A stretch of 64,000 nucleotides of DNA from Synechococcus sp. CS-1329. Its GTDB lineage: Bacteria; Cyanobacteriota; Cyanobacteriia; PCC-6307; Cyanobiaceae. Location of the stretch: contig NZ_JAHLYS010000033.1 in the NCBI RefSeq assembly GCF_025128055.1, forward strand, positions 1 through 64,000, written 5' to 3'. The notes beneath the pieces are model-generated. The model made no database searches. It was not told the origin of the DNA and saw only the letters and a list, made by a program, of their open reading frames with translations. The position numbers and the translations under genes were made by a program. This document shows, piece after piece, positions 1 through 8,736 of the stretch (positions within the stretch are counted from its first letter, which is position 1; every line of letters begins with the position of its first letter).

Positions 1-51
1 CATGGCGACCCTGGCCTTGAACTCGGGGCTGTGGGTTCGGCGTTTGCTCAA
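1..51 (-). mobile_element. IS3-family transposase OrfA, N-terminus only (cut by window edge)
   Basis: Read on the minus strand from a TTG at 49-51, the DNA encodes a start like LSKRRTHSPEFKARVAM, which is the typical N-terminus of the helix-turn-helix OrfA of IS3-family transposases. An AAGGAG ribosome-binding site directly precedes the TTG. Only 17 codons lie in the window, so whether the element is intact cannot be judged. The family call rests on the SPEFK(A/R)xVAxEA-type signature known from IS3 OrfA proteins. Confidence 0.6.
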
Positions 52-128
52 CTCCTTCGGAGAAGGCTTCGCCAACGTTGGGAGCCCCTTTCAGGGGCGG
101 TGCCCCGCCTCAGAGGTTAACGATGGGC

Positions 129-150
129 CCTGTCCAGAAAAACCAGACCA
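129..150 (-). repeat. Possible terminal inverted repeat of the IS3-type element
   Basis: On the minus strand the sequence begins TGGTCTGGTTTTTCTGGACA at position 150, about 100 bases upstream of the transposase start. IS3-family ends start with TG and are purine/pyrimidine-rich in this way, and the spacing to OrfA is right. The opposite end is outside the window, so the match between the two ends cannot be tested. Confidence 0.25.
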
Positions 151-175
151 CCTCACGAGCCCCCGATCCCCTGAT

Positions 176-3100
176 TCAAATCAGCGGCAGCTGCTGGATC
201 AGGTCGATCTGGCCCCCCTCCACCAGATAGCCGGAGCCGTTGATGTTTCCACCACCGAGGCTGTGGGCTTGGACATTGGCGAGGAAGAAGCTGCCGGGTG
301 CGGCTCCATAAATTGTCGAGACATCAATGATGCCCGAGGACTCCCAGTTGCCGACACCGTTGGTGTTGGTGTCGGTGACCACACCGGGTTGGCTCTGGCC
401 GTAGGCGGTCGGCACAGCGGTTCGATCGATCTGGGCCCAGCGCTCAGCCGGCACACCCGAGATTGGATCGACCGGGCCGCTGGGGTTCAACTTCCAGATC
501 GACGCCTCCTGGGTGCCGAAGTTGCCTGCACTGATGTCGATGCCACCGCCGTTGGCCCGATCCTCCTGCAGGTACAGGGAGCCGTCGGCGCTCCAGGTGA
601 GGTTGTCGGGGTTGCGCAGGCCCGTGATGGGGTCGGCGAAGCGATCGGCGTCGTAGATGAGCCGCAGGCTGCTGGCACCGGTGCTGGCCAGGCTGCCATC
701 GGTGGCGAAGGCATCAGCGAAGCTCATGGTGTAGACGTTGCCGTAGAGATCACCGCTGCTGAAATCCTTCGTGCCGGTAGTGACAAAGGCAGCCTGCTGG
801 CCATTGAGCGGGTTGACTTCGCCATCCTCAATACGGCTGAGCTGAAGGGCCCCGAGGCCGATCGTCAGATTGCGGAACTGGGCATCGCTGAGATCGGCGT
901 AGCTCGTGCCGGCGGGCTTCTCGACCTTCACCCAGCTGCCGGCCAGGGGAGCACCCAGGGCCAGGGCCTTGAGGTCGTCGGAATCAGGGCCGGGGGTGTT
1001 GTCGAGACCGGTTTCCGCCAGGGCCGTGGGCACGAAGGTGTACAGTGCGCCATTGGCCTCCGCCAGGCCGTTGCGCTCCAGGAACCCACCCGCCGTCTTC
1101 TGGCCAACCCAGAGACGCAGGGGTGCCTTGGCGTCATCGAAGAGGAGCACGGCGACCGTGTTGGCGCTGCCGGTGTCGATGGCCGTGGCCGATTCCCAGG
1201 TGCCCTTGCCGAAGGCCTTCACCTGGTACAGGTCACTGTTCAGCGTATCCAGCGCGTAGAAAGCGCCACCACCTCCTCCGAACACCTCCTCGCCCGTGAG
1301 GTAGATGCGATCAGAGAAGCCGCGGCCAGCGCCGAAACTGTTGGCTTCCACCAGATTGGCGGAGCAGAAGCGATCGAATCCGTTGAGGTCGTCGCCGATC
1401 ACCTTGTCGTAGGCCAGGCCACCACTGACGATGCGCGACTGGAAGCCGTTGGCCGCGTTGTCATCGACATCGATGTCGACGATGAAGCTGCTGATGCGGG
1501 AACCGGTGACCGAAGCATTGAGGCCCTCGGCGGTGTAGGCGTAGCCAACGCTGGCACCGACCTCATGGTTCACCAGCAGGGTGTAGGTGCCATCGCCATT
1601 GGCGTAGGCACCCTGTCCGTCGAAGATGCCCGGCGGCACGTAGACGCCGCTGCCCGGCGCGGTGCCGTTGGTGAACTCGCCGTTGGTGATCAGGCTGGTG
1701 ATCGTCAGTTCCGGTCCGCCGGCCACGTCCTTGAGCATGGTGGCGGCGAAGGTGCCGGCACCGGCCACCGGGGGCGCGGCGACAAGGGCGCCGAGGTCGA
1801 GGATGTTCAGGGTGTTCGACACCTCGTTGGACACCACCAGCAGGTCCCGCTTGGTGGGGCTGTCCTTGGCGTCGATCACCAGCAGGCCCTCGGGCGACAC
1901 GCTGCCGGCCAGCACGGTGCTGGTGACGAAGCTGGCCTGGGCGGGCTGGGTGATGTCGAACACCGCCAGCAGGCTGCTGGTGCCCCGTTCGGCACTGACG
2001 ATCGCGTAGGTGCGACCGTCCAGCTTCTTGACCACCACACCTTCGGGCTCAACGCCCTTGTCGTCGCTGCGTGTGTCGTCGTACACGCCGGCGGCGATGG
2101 CGATGGTCTGCAGGGTGTTGCCGCTGTCCCACACCAGGGCGCCGGTGCTGGCATCGAAGATGCTGACGCTGCGGCTGCCGAAGGCGGTGAAGGGGGCGGT
2201 GGTGTCTTCACTGAGGGTCTTCAGTCGACCCAGGCGCCGGGTTTCATCGATGTAGGTGCCGTATTCGCGGCCATCGCCCTCGTTGGCGGTGATGAAGTAG
2301 TCCTTGCCTTTGGTGCTGAAGGCGGCCACCCCATCCGGCATACGCAGACCCGCCACGTTGTTGCCGAGAACAGGCTTGATCAGGGGCGTTCCGGTGGTGC
2401 TGGGGGAAACGGGGGGGCCGTCCCGGTCGGTGATGTCAACGAGCTGGGTGCTGAAATCGACGCTGCCGAGGGCAAAGATCGTCTCGATCGTGTTGGTCTT
2501 GAGGTTGACCTTGGCGACGCCGTTGTTCTCCTGAAGGGTCACGTAGGCATAGTTCCCCAGGATCGAGACGTACTCCGGCTCGATGTCCGTGGCCTGAGTG
2601 GTGCCTGCCGGCCCGGAGATGCGGATCCCATCCGGCAGGGTGAGCCCGGCAAAGCCAAGGTCAGTGTAGGTGAACTTCTCCTTGCCTTCCTTGCCCTTGA
2701 TGTCGATGATGCCGATGCTGCCGGGGCGATCGATCGCGTAGTTCGCAATCGGCTCGCCCTCGTTGGCGATCACCAGCTTCTTGCCGTCGTCACTGAAGGC
2801 GATACCGTCGGGCAGATAACCCACTTCCACGTCCTTCAACAGGGTGAGCCTGCCGGACTTGTCAATCCGGTAGAAACGCACCAGCCCCTTGCCGGCGTTG
2901 ATGCCGTAGTCGCTAGGGGAGAGGGCAACGGCCACCAGATCGTCGTGGGTGGCCACCGACTGGCTGATGTAAGAATCGAAGGAGACCCGCTGCGGCGCTT
3001 TCGGGGCAGAGGGATCGGTGGCATCGGTCACCTGCAGGGTGCCACCACCGCCGGAGGAGAGGATGAACAGCTTGCCGCGCACGTTCACGTAAGCGGAGAT

Positions 3101-3358
3101 CTCCGTCTGGAACTGCTCGGTTGGGGAGGCGCCAGGGGCGGGAGGCGTCGGCGAAAGGTTGATGCTGGCCAGCAGGGGATTGGCCGGTGCCGGGGGCTTG
3201 CCGCGGCCGCGGCCGAAGCGATCTTCGAATCCAAACGAACCCGAGAAAAAGGAGCGGCGGAACGGGACTCCCTCTTCCAGGAAGGAGAAGAGAGACTTGA
3301 TCGCTTTGGTGGCCGGCACGGAGATTTGGGACGGTTGGTGACCATCACCCTCCGGCAA
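176..3358 (-). CDS. Choice-of-anchor I / PhoX-like (DUF839) two-propeller protein
   Basis: This is a 1060-residue protein. Residues about 60-530 match the choice-of-anchor I beta-propeller, with blade segments such as LPDGIAFSDDGKKLVIANEGEP and IANEGDGREY-like turns. Residues about 540-1060 match the PhoX/DUF839 domain, with LLVNHEVG, YLTGEE and NPDNLTW segments typical of PhoX-type phosphatases and phytase-like esterases. The family is usually exported and cleaves phosphate esters with Ca/Fe cofactors; activity here is inferred. The longest reading starts at a TTG (3358); an in-frame GTG at 3319 (VPATKAIKS) is an alternative. No classical signal peptide is obvious, so export would need a C-terminal or non-classical signal. 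It lies next to an IS3 end and may be an accessory gene. Confidence 0.85.
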   Translation of the reverse strand: MPEGDGHQPSQISVPATKAIKSLFSFLEEGVPFRRSFFSGSFGFEDRFGRGRGKPPAPANPLLASINLSPTPPAPGASPTEQFQTEISAYVNVRGKLFILSSGGGGTLQVTDATDPSAPKAPQRVSFDSYISQSVATHDDLVAVALSPSDYGINAGKGLVRFYRIDKSGRLTLLKDVEVGYLPDGIAFSDDGKKLVIANEGEPIANYAIDRPGSIGIIDIKGKEGKEKFTYTDLGFAGLTLPDGIRISGPAGTTQATDIEPEYVSILGNYAYVTLQENNGVAKVNLKTNTIETIFALGSVDFSTQLVDITDRDGPPVSPSTTGTPLIKPVLGNNVAGLRMPDGVAAFSTKGKDYFITANEGDGREYGTYIDETRRLGRLKTLSEDTTAPFTAFGSRSVSIFDASTGALVWDSGNTLQTIAIAAGVYDDTRSDDKGVEPEGVVVKKLDGRTYAIVSAERGTSSLLAVFDITQPAQASFVTSTVLAGSVSPEGLLVIDAKDSPTKRDLLVVSNEVSNTLNILDLGALVAAPPVAGAGTFAATMLKDVAGGPELTITSLITNGEFTNGTAPGSGVYVPPGIFDGQGAYANGDGTYTLLVNHEVGASVGYAYTAEGLNASVTGSRISSFIVDIDVDDNAANGFQSRIVSGGLAYDKVIGDDLNGFDRFCSANLVEANSFGAGRGFSDRIYLTGEEVFGGGGGAFYALDTLNSDLYQVKAFGKGTWESATAIDTGSANTVAVLLFDDAKAPLRLWVGQKTAGGFLERNGLAEANGALYTFVPTALAETGLDNTPGPDSDDLKALALGAPLAGSWVKVEKPAGTSYADLSDAQFRNLTIGLGALQLSRIEDGEVNPLNGQQAAFVTTGTKDFSSGDLYGNVYTMSFADAFATDGSLASTGASSLRLIYDADRFADPITGLRNPDNLTWSADGSLYLQEDRANGGGIDISAGNFGTQEASIWKLNPSGPVDPISGVPAERWAQIDRTAVPTAYGQSQPGVVTDTNTNGVGNWESSGIIDVSTIYGAAPGSFFLANVQAHSLGGGNINGSGYLVEGGQIDLIQQLPLI

Positions 3359-3589
3359 CAGACCCTGTGCTGTCGTTAAGGCTTGATTAGGCCAGGGTTA
3401 TGTCCATGGGATTGAAGTCCAGACCACCTCCCATGGGCCTGCATGCGACCCTTCCCTGTCGCCTCAGGCACAGACACGCCCAGGGCTCAAGGAACAGTTG
3501 GTGCTCGCCATGGTCCAGCCTCCGATCGATCTGGGTGTATTCCTGCTGATCCGGTCCGAATGCGGCCGAGCGAACTATGCCGAACTGGC

Positions 3590-3772
3590 CTAGCACCAGA
3601 AGCGCTCGCTCACACCTGCGTTGAAGCGGATCGCCCGCAGATCGATGACATCCCCCACCAGGTAGGGCAACTGAGGGCGGATGAGCTTGAGGAAGGCACT
3701 GAGTTTCCGGGCCTCGCACTGGTTGGAGCGGAGATGGAGATCGGAGATGAACAGGGCGTCGCGCTTAAGCAC
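3590..3772 (-). pseudogene. Metallophosphoesterase fragment (LpxH-like UDP-2,3-diacylglucosamine pyrophosphatase relative)
   Basis: A GTG-started reading frame gives 60 residues beginning LKRDALFISDLHLRSNQ and containing YLVGDVIDL. These are the first two metal-binding blocks (DxH and GDxxD) of the calcineurin-like phosphoesterase fold seen in LpxH-like proteins. The chain then ends in a stop after residue 60, whereas the family is about 240-280 residues long, and the GNHD and later His motifs are absent. No continuation was found in the other minus-strand frames as far as 3387, so this is a truncated remnant. Confidence 0.6.
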
Positions 3773-3811
3773 GATCGATTACAAGCCGTCAGGGGGCGGA
3801 TGCGTCTATCC

Positions 3812-4447
3812 CTACCCAAGGGCGCGCCGCGCCGCCCGTCCCGCCACCCAGATCGAACCCACCGTGGCGACCAGCCCCAGGATCCGCAGCGCCCAGGTGC
3901 CGGCGTCGGCGTCGCCGTGGAGCACCTCCCCGAAGCGGGCCACATCACCGGCCAGCTCCCCAAGGGCGCAGAACAGCACCGTGCCCGGCAGGATCGCGAT
4001 CAGCCCGATCGTGTAATCCCGCAGGCTCACCTCACTGAGCCCGTAGGCCAGGTTGAGCAGGCTGAAGGGGAAAGCCGGCGAAAGGCGGGTGAGCAGCACC
4101 AGCTTCAGCCCTTCGTGGCTCACGGCCCGCTCGATCGCCAGCAGCTTCGGGAAGGCGCCAAGGCGGCGGCGGCTCCAGCCGCGCAGCCAGTGGCGGCCCA
4201 GCAGGAAGGTGACGATCGCCCCCAGCGCCGCCCCCAGAAACACAATCACACTGGCCCAGACGGTGCCGTAGAGCGCCCCGGCCAACATCGAGGCCCAGAC
4301 CCCCGGCAGCAGCAGCGTCACCCAGAGGGCATAGAGCGGCACGAACGCCACCGCCCCGGCGGGGGAGCGCAGGGCCGGCAGCAGCGGCTCCAGCCAGGTG
4401 GAAGGGTCCACGGCCAGGAGGGCTGGGCTCACAGGCCCGCGAACCAT
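3812..4447 (-). CDS. TVP38/TMEM64 (DedA-like) family membrane protein
   Basis: About 210 residues with several hydrophobic segments and the family core: LLPGVWASMLAGALYG, then a FLLGRHWLR loop, then LTRLSPAFPFSLLNLAYGLS and a LPGTVLFCALGELAG segment. These are SNARE-associated/TVP38 signatures, and such proteins act as inner-membrane scramblase-like or transport proteins. The ATG at 4447 overlaps the preceding oxidoreductase by 19 bases. A GTG at 4432 gives the more usual four-base GTGA overlap and may be the true start. It is the last gene of an operon with the oxidoreductase and cytochrome b, suggesting co-expression rather than a shared reaction. Confidence 0.82.
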   Translation of the reverse strand: MVRGPVSPALLAVDPSTWLEPLLPALRSPAGAVAFVPLYALWVTLLLPGVWASMLAGALYGTVWASVIVFLGAALGAIVTFLLGRHWLRGWSRRRLGAFPKLLAIERAVSHEGLKLVLLTRLSPAFPFSLLNLAYGLSEVSLRDYTIGLIAILPGTVLFCALGELAGDVARFGEVLHGDADAGTWALRILGLVATVGSIWVAGRAARRALG

Positions 4448-5148
4448 TCGTAGCCCTGGTCTTCCCAGGTGCCGCGACGCACTCCGAGGCTGGAGACCAC
4501 CCGCAGGCGCGTCACCCACTTGCTGAGCTTGTAGCCCAGCTTGATCGGGGTGGCGAGGCGCACGGGGGCCCCATTGGCCACGGGCAGAGGCGCCCGGTTC
4601 ATGGCCGTGGCCAGGAGGGTCTGCGGATGGATGGCCGAGGCCCGGTCCCAGCTCTCGAAGTATTGATCGGCCGACTCGATCTCCACATAGCCGCCCAGGG
4701 GCGAGATCTCAGCCAGGTTGAGCACATCGGCCAGGCGCACGCCCGACCAGGTCACGATCGCCGCCCAGCCCTCCACGCAGACATGGCGCATGGTGACGCT
4801 CTGCTGGGGCAGGGCGGCCAGGGCCGCCAGATCGAGCTGGAGCGGCCGGTTCACCAGGCCCTCCACCCGCAGCCGGTAGCTGCCGGGATCCAAGCGGGGC
4901 GTGCCGTTGAAGCTGTTGATCAGCAGCGCCTCAGGATCCACCTGATCGGGCCGGAACTCCGGCACCGGGCCGCGGCCCTGCAGCAGAGCTTCGAGACGCT
5001 GGTTGAGGGGCTCGCTGATCTGCCCCACCTGCTCGCTGAGGCCATTGAGGGCGCAGCCCCCGAGCAGCAGGCTGGAGCCAGCCGACGCCCCAAGGCCCAG
5101 CAAGCGGCGGCGGCTGAGCAGTGAAGCGGGATCCTGGTGGTTCGTCAT
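4429..5148 (-). CDS. Tat-exported molybdopterin-dependent oxidoreductase (sulfite oxidase / MsrP fold)
   Basis: About 240 residues. The N-terminus MTNHQDPASLLSRRRLLGLG is a twin-arginine signal followed by a hydrophobic stretch and a GGC lipobox-like cysteine, so it is probably exported and may be lipid-anchored. The middle holds the Mo ligand segment RHVCVEGW followed by TWSGVRLADVL, and later PVRLATPIKLGYKLSKWVTRL, all typical of the sulfite-oxidase-type molybdopterin domain as in MsrP/YedY. The start was moved to the ATG at 5148 because the Tat motif follows it directly. The upstream gene encodes a likely cytochrome b partner. Genes for molybdenum cofactor synthesis occur at 59697-62234. 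The substrate is unknown. Confidence 0.88.
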   Translation of the reverse strand: MTNHQDPASLLSRRRLLGLGASAGSSLLLGGCALNGLSEQVGQISEPLNQRLEALLQGRGPVPEFRPDQVDPEALLINSFNGTPRLDPGSYRLRVEGLVNRPLQLDLAALAALPQQSVTMRHVCVEGWAAIVTWSGVRLADVLNLAEISPLGGYVEIESADQYFESWDRASAIHPQTLLATAMNRAPLPVANGAPVRLATPIKLGYKLSKWVTRLRVVSSLGVRRGTWEDQGYEWFAGL

Positions 5149-5156
5149 GGCAGGGC

Positions 5157-5771
5157 TCAGGCGAACATCGCGCGCAGCAGGCGCATCCCGCCGATCCGCC
5201 ACGAGAGCAGCACGTGGGCGATCAGCAGCAGAGCGATGGCGGGGATCGTGGCGAAATGGCACACCCGCAGGGTCTGCCAGGCGGTGACACCAAAGGCCTC
5301 ACCGAACGAGAACAGCCCCGAGAGCCACCAGAACTGGGCGGGTTTATACATCGCCAGGCCGGTGATCAGGCTGAAGCCCAGCAGGATCAGCATCAGCGTG
5401 TACACCAGCCGGTGACTGGCCAGTCGGCGCCTGGGCGCGTGGGCACTGGCCCTGAGGGTGCTCAGATCCCCCACCTCCGCCAACCGCCGCCGGCGCTGGG
5501 CCAGCAGCAGGGCCATCCAGAGACCGAGGTTGAGGGCGTAGAGCCCCATGAAGCCGAAATGCCAGTCGCGGCCGCCGGCCAGCCAGCCGCCGAGGGTGAA
5601 CAGCTCCGGCACGGTGGCGCCCCCCCGCCCCCCGAAGACCGGATTGGCGTTGTAGATCTGCAGGCCGCTGCCGGCCATCACCAGCAGCACCAGCAGGTTG
5701 AAGGCATGAAAGGCCCGGGTCCACCAGGGGGCGGGGCGGATGCGGGCGGGCTGGACCGGAACCTCGGGCAT
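5157..5771 (-). CDS. Cytochrome b-type membrane protein, electron partner of the molybdoenzyme
   Basis: About 204 residues with four to five membrane segments. Candidate haem-ligand histidines sit in FHAFNLLVLLVMAG, WHFGFMGLYALN, SHRLVYTLMLILLG and CHFATIPAIALLLIAHVLLSWR, which is the arrangement of the prokaryotic cytochrome b561/Ni-hydrogenase-type family. The start ATG at 5771 precedes the PEVPVQPARIRPAPWWTRAFH segment seen before helix 1. Eight bases separate it from the Tat-exported molybdopterin oxidoreductase, so the pair likely forms a membrane-anchored redox enzyme exchanging electrons with the quinone pool. It is unlike the MsrQ partner and resembles thiosulfate-reductase-type cytochromes. 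Confidence 0.8.
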   Translation of the reverse strand: MPEVPVQPARIRPAPWWTRAFHAFNLLVLLVMAGSGLQIYNANPVFGGRGGATVPELFTLGGWLAGGRDWHFGFMGLYALNLGLWMALLLAQRRRRLAEVGDLSTLRASAHAPRRRLASHRLVYTLMLILLGFSLITGLAMYKPAQFWWLSGLFSFGEAFGVTAWQTLRVCHFATIPAIALLLIAHVLLSWRIGGMRLLRAMFA

Positions 5772-6014
5772 GGGTGATGGAGATCCTCGAGGGGATACCG
5801 GTGAGCCTGGCCGATGGATTGCCGGAGACACGCCTCGGGCTGCCCATCACCGATCCCCACTCACCGATGGGTCCATCGCTGAGAGGCACGCCGCAAATCT
5901 GTATCCCGCTCAGATGGGTGCGATCGGCCTACAGGCCATCGCCGTCGATGGCGCCCGGAGGGATGTCCATTCTCCTGACTGGTAAGTTATCTCGATTCCA
6001 AATCATTTTCGGCT

Positions 6015-6395
6015 ATGGCCCCGCGTCGCTCCAGCTTCCTTGCCGATTTCAAGGCCTTCATCAACAAGGGCAATGTGGTTGACCTTGCGGTGGCGGTGGT
6101 GATTGCCGCTGCCTTTGGCAAGGTGGTCGAGGCGGTGGTGAGCCAGGTGATGACCAGCCTGCTGGAGCCTGCGCTCAAAGCTGCCCAGGTGGACTCCATC
6201 AATGCCTGGCCGGCAGGCGCCGTGATCGTGGCGCTGATCAACTTCTTCGTGATCGCCTTCGTGGTCTTCCTGATCGTGAAGACCATCGAGGCCACCAAGC
6301 GCAAGGAGGCGGCGGTGGCACCCCCCGACACCCAGGCCCAGCTGGCTTCAGCGGTGACAAGGCTGGCCGAGGCGCTGGACCGCAAGGGGCTGTAG
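6015..6395 (+). CDS. mscL: Large-conductance mechanosensitive channel MscL
   Basis: This 126-residue protein has the MscL hallmark N-terminus FLADFKAFINKGNVVDLAVAVVIAAAFGKVVEAVV, a periplasmic loop, and the second helix VALINFFVIAFVVFLIVKTI ending in a charged C-terminal tail. It forms a pentameric emergency-release channel in the plasma membrane opened by membrane tension during hypo-osmotic shock. The length matches the family (about 130-150 residues) at the short side. The gene stands alone; the next gene starts about 210 bases downstream. Confidence 0.95.
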   Translation: MAPRRSSFLADFKAFINKGNVVDLAVAVVIAAAFGKVVEAVVSQVMTSLLEPALKAAQVDSINAWPAGAVIVALINFFVIAFVVFLIVKTIEATKRKEAAVAPPDTQAQLASAVTRLAEALDRKGL

Positions 6396-6608
6396 GGGCG
6401 ACCCGCCGCTCGGAGCTGCAGATCATCGCCAACCCGCTCGATCTCCAGCTCGAAATCACTGCGCGCACAGGCGAACTGAGCCGGGCTTGACGCATCTCAG
6501 AGGCGTCTACGGTTGCTGAGCTGAATCTGGGAGTCGAGCACCATCGCCCGCCGTGAGCGATCCACCGCCCAGGGTTCCGCCCGGGGCTTTGCGTCCGGTC
6601 CACGAACC

Positions 6609-7088
6609 GTGAGCGCGCCGCCGGCGGGCCCGGAGGAGCAGCTGGTGGAGAAGCTGCGGCGGATCGAGGCCCTGTTCGCCAGGCCTGCCACTGACGGGGA
6701 GCGGGTGGCGGCCGAGCGGGCGCGCGAACGCATCCAGGCTCGCCTGCGGGAACTGGCGGCCGAGGAGCCACCGGTGGAGTTCCGCTTCTCCCTCTCCGAC
6801 CAGTGGTCGCGTCACCTGTTCGTGGCCCTGATGCGGCGCTACGGCATCCAGCCCTATCGGTATCGCGGCCAGCGGCGCACCACGGTGATGGCGCGGCTGA
6901 GCCGCCCCTTCGTGAACGAGACGCTCTGGCCGGAATTCCTGGAGCTCCAGCAGACCCTCTCGGCCTACTTCGATGCGCTCACCGACCGGGTGATCAAGCA
7001 GGTTCTCGACGTGGAGGCCAGCGAAGCAGAGGAGCGGGCCGAGTCAGCGCAGCTGGAGCCGGTGGAGCATCAGGGGACGTTGTTGTAA
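6609..7088 (+). CDS. Conserved hypothetical protein (DUF2786-like helical N-terminus)
   Basis: 159 residues from a GTG start. The first 55 residues are a charged helical region (LVEKLRRIEALFARP...AAERARERIQARL), similar in pattern to DUF2786. A compact domain follows with FRFSLSDQWSRHLFVALMRRYGIQPYRYRGQRRTT and FVNETLWPEFLELQQTL. Full-length, stable-looking composition and strong conservation-type motifs argue that it is real. The function is unknown; no partner gene is evident on either side. Confidence 0.7.
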   Translation: MSAPPAGPEEQLVEKLRRIEALFARPATDGERVAAERARERIQARLRELAAEEPPVEFRFSLSDQWSRHLFVALMRRYGIQPYRYRGQRRTTVMARLSRPFVNETLWPEFLELQQTLSAYFDALTDRVIKQVLDVEASEAEERAESAQLEPVEHQGTLL

Positions 7089-7300
7089 TACGGACCGAAG
7101 CCACAGCGGGGGCTCACTCCAGATCTGCTCACTGCCCTCCGAGTCCACGCGAACACGTCGAATCTTTCAAAGACTTACCCAGGCAGAAGCGAATCCAGCA
7201 GTCGGCCAGGATTATCAGGATCCCGACTCTTCGCCACAAAAGAAGAGAAGCTATGCCATGAACTTTCACGATCGTCAGCCAGGGCCGAACAGGCAAAGAC

Positions 7301-8233
7301 TGGCCCAACATTCTTTAGCTTGACCAGGAAGAAATAGCCACAACCCTGCGGCTCTGGATGCAGATCATCTGCAAGATCCGTCTGGTTGAAACACCATGAA
7401 CCAACCATTCCTTGCACGCTCCGCTCTACCTGAGCGCCCGTGACCTCACCACCTCACCCATTCCCCATGGCGGCCGTCTGTTCGAGCTGATCTTCGATTT
7501 CATTGAGCGCCAACTGGTGATTCAGACCAGCCTGGGAGAGACGCGTCGGGTCGCCCTTGAGCCCCGCAGTGTGGCTGAGTTCTATGGGGCGGTGATGGCT
7601 GAGTTGCACGCCCTCGGGCTCGATGTCCAGATCAGGACCACACCGTGCGAGATCGCGGACGCCATTCCATTGGAGCAGGACACGCTTCATCACCACTACG
7701 ACCCTGATGCAGCCTGCCGATTCTGGAGAGCCTTGCTGCAGGCCAATCGTGCCTTCAACGACTTCCGTTCCCATCTCCCAGGGAAATGCAGCCAGCACAC
7801 CTCTTCTGGGAAAGTTTCAACCTGGCCGTGACTTGCTTTCCCGGCCGGCTGGCACCGGTACACCCTGGGGGCATTGCCAACCCCCCAGGCCGGATGACCC
7901 GTTAGGCCTGCTCCCATGCAGTCATCAGTACAGGATTCTGGCCTGGGGGGAGGCGGTGTACAGGCACCTACCTTCCATTCGTATGCCTATCCAATATCAC
8001 CAGGATTGGCCAAGAGCACCACCCATCCGACTGAAGCCAGCTGGAATGCCTCCCTCAGTGAGCGCCTCCTTCCCTCCGATGCCGTTGGAGCAGCCCCGCC
8101 ACCCGACGACGTGCTGCTGATCTTCCTGCAGAGCACCTATGAGACTGCTGCACAAGCCCTCAACTTGGAGCGGGAACAACTGGAGAGGCAGCCGATCACA
8201 ATTGTCGTGGATGGAGCGCTATCGACAGCCTGA
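7301..8233 (+). pseudogene. Decayed DUF5996-family gene
   Basis: Successive frames spell a recognisable DUF5996 protein: WPNIL, then ATTLRLWMQIICKIRL, then LYLSARDLTTSPIPHGG with FELIFDFIERQLVI, then DAIPLEQDTLHHHYDPDAA and FWRALLQANRAFNDFRSHLPGKCS, then PAHLFWESFNLAVTCFPGRLAP, then FHSYAYPISPG and FLQSTYETAAQALNLEREQLER. The reading is broken by an in-frame stop near 7316, an in-frame TGA at 7397, a frameshift near 7790, a stop near 7902 and another frameshift near 7945. The family's function is unknown. The order and spacing of the pieces show simple decay rather than rearrangement. Confidence 0.8.
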
Positions 8234-8247
8234 TGGAATCATGAGCG

Positions 8248-8328
8248 ATGAGAACGCTAGAACCTGGGAGATCAGATCTCAAGGTGACTGCAATCAGCAT
8301 AGGGCGATGGCTTCGTGGTAGCGAGTTC
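8248..8328 (+). pseudogene. Possible aldo/keto reductase N-terminal remnant
   Basis: The frame from an ATG at 8248 reads MRTLEPGRSDLKVTAISIGR, which matches the universal start of aldo/keto reductases (M-x5-G-x-S-x-L-x-V-S-x-x-x-L-G). It loses similarity within 30 residues, and the TIM-barrel catalytic motifs are absent downstream. The match is short, so it may be chance, but it sits in a stretch of other decayed genes. Confidence 0.4.
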
Positions 8329-8330
8329 AG

Positions 8331-8736
8331 GGCCATGACCTACTCGCTGTTGCTACAGCGTATGATTGAGAATACCCTCACCACCAACCAACGTGAGCTG
8401 ATAAATCTACTGACTATGACTGCGCGACAATCGCGAGGCAGGAAGGATGACCCCTCTCGCCCGCCGCATGCAACCAAATTCCAATGACAGAACAGCAGCG
8501 TCGTGAACGGCACGCTTTGGTATCCCCCCCGCCCCCGACTGGAAGGTCGATTGAGCGGCCCCAGGGGCTGGGAGGGATCTCCGTCGATGCCTACAGGCAC
8601 ACAAGATTGGCTGAGCGAGAGAAAAAGGCTCCTAATTGTTGTTGAAACACTGATCGCTCATTGGGCCAACCTGATGAGCACTGCCAGGCCTGAGCGATGA
8701 GCATCCGTACTTGTCGGGAGCAGAGATAGCGGCAGA
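8331..8736. other. Gene-free stretch
   Basis: About 400 bases in which I see no convincing coding frame, RNA gene or strong hairpin. Short open frames here (for example one ending in HATKFQ at 8485) have no recognisable motif. The stretch is probably further decayed sequence of the 7.3-8.7 kb graveyard. Confidence 0.5.

Noticed and set aside
2-3379. Long plus-strand open frame opposite the PhoX-like gene
   Set aside because: It is an antisense shadow of the high-GC minus-strand gene; it lacks any motif and has a repetitive Val/Gly/Ala composition.
3440-3590. Plus-strand tail LKEQLVLAMVQPPIDLGVFLLIR... ending at TAG
   Set aside because: Possible remnant, but there is no recognisable family and the composition could be chance.
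6396-6487. Minus-strand frame with FACARSDFELEIERVGDDLQLRAAGR
   Set aside because: Looks protein-like but is very short and overlaps the mscL 3' end region; I could not name a parent family.
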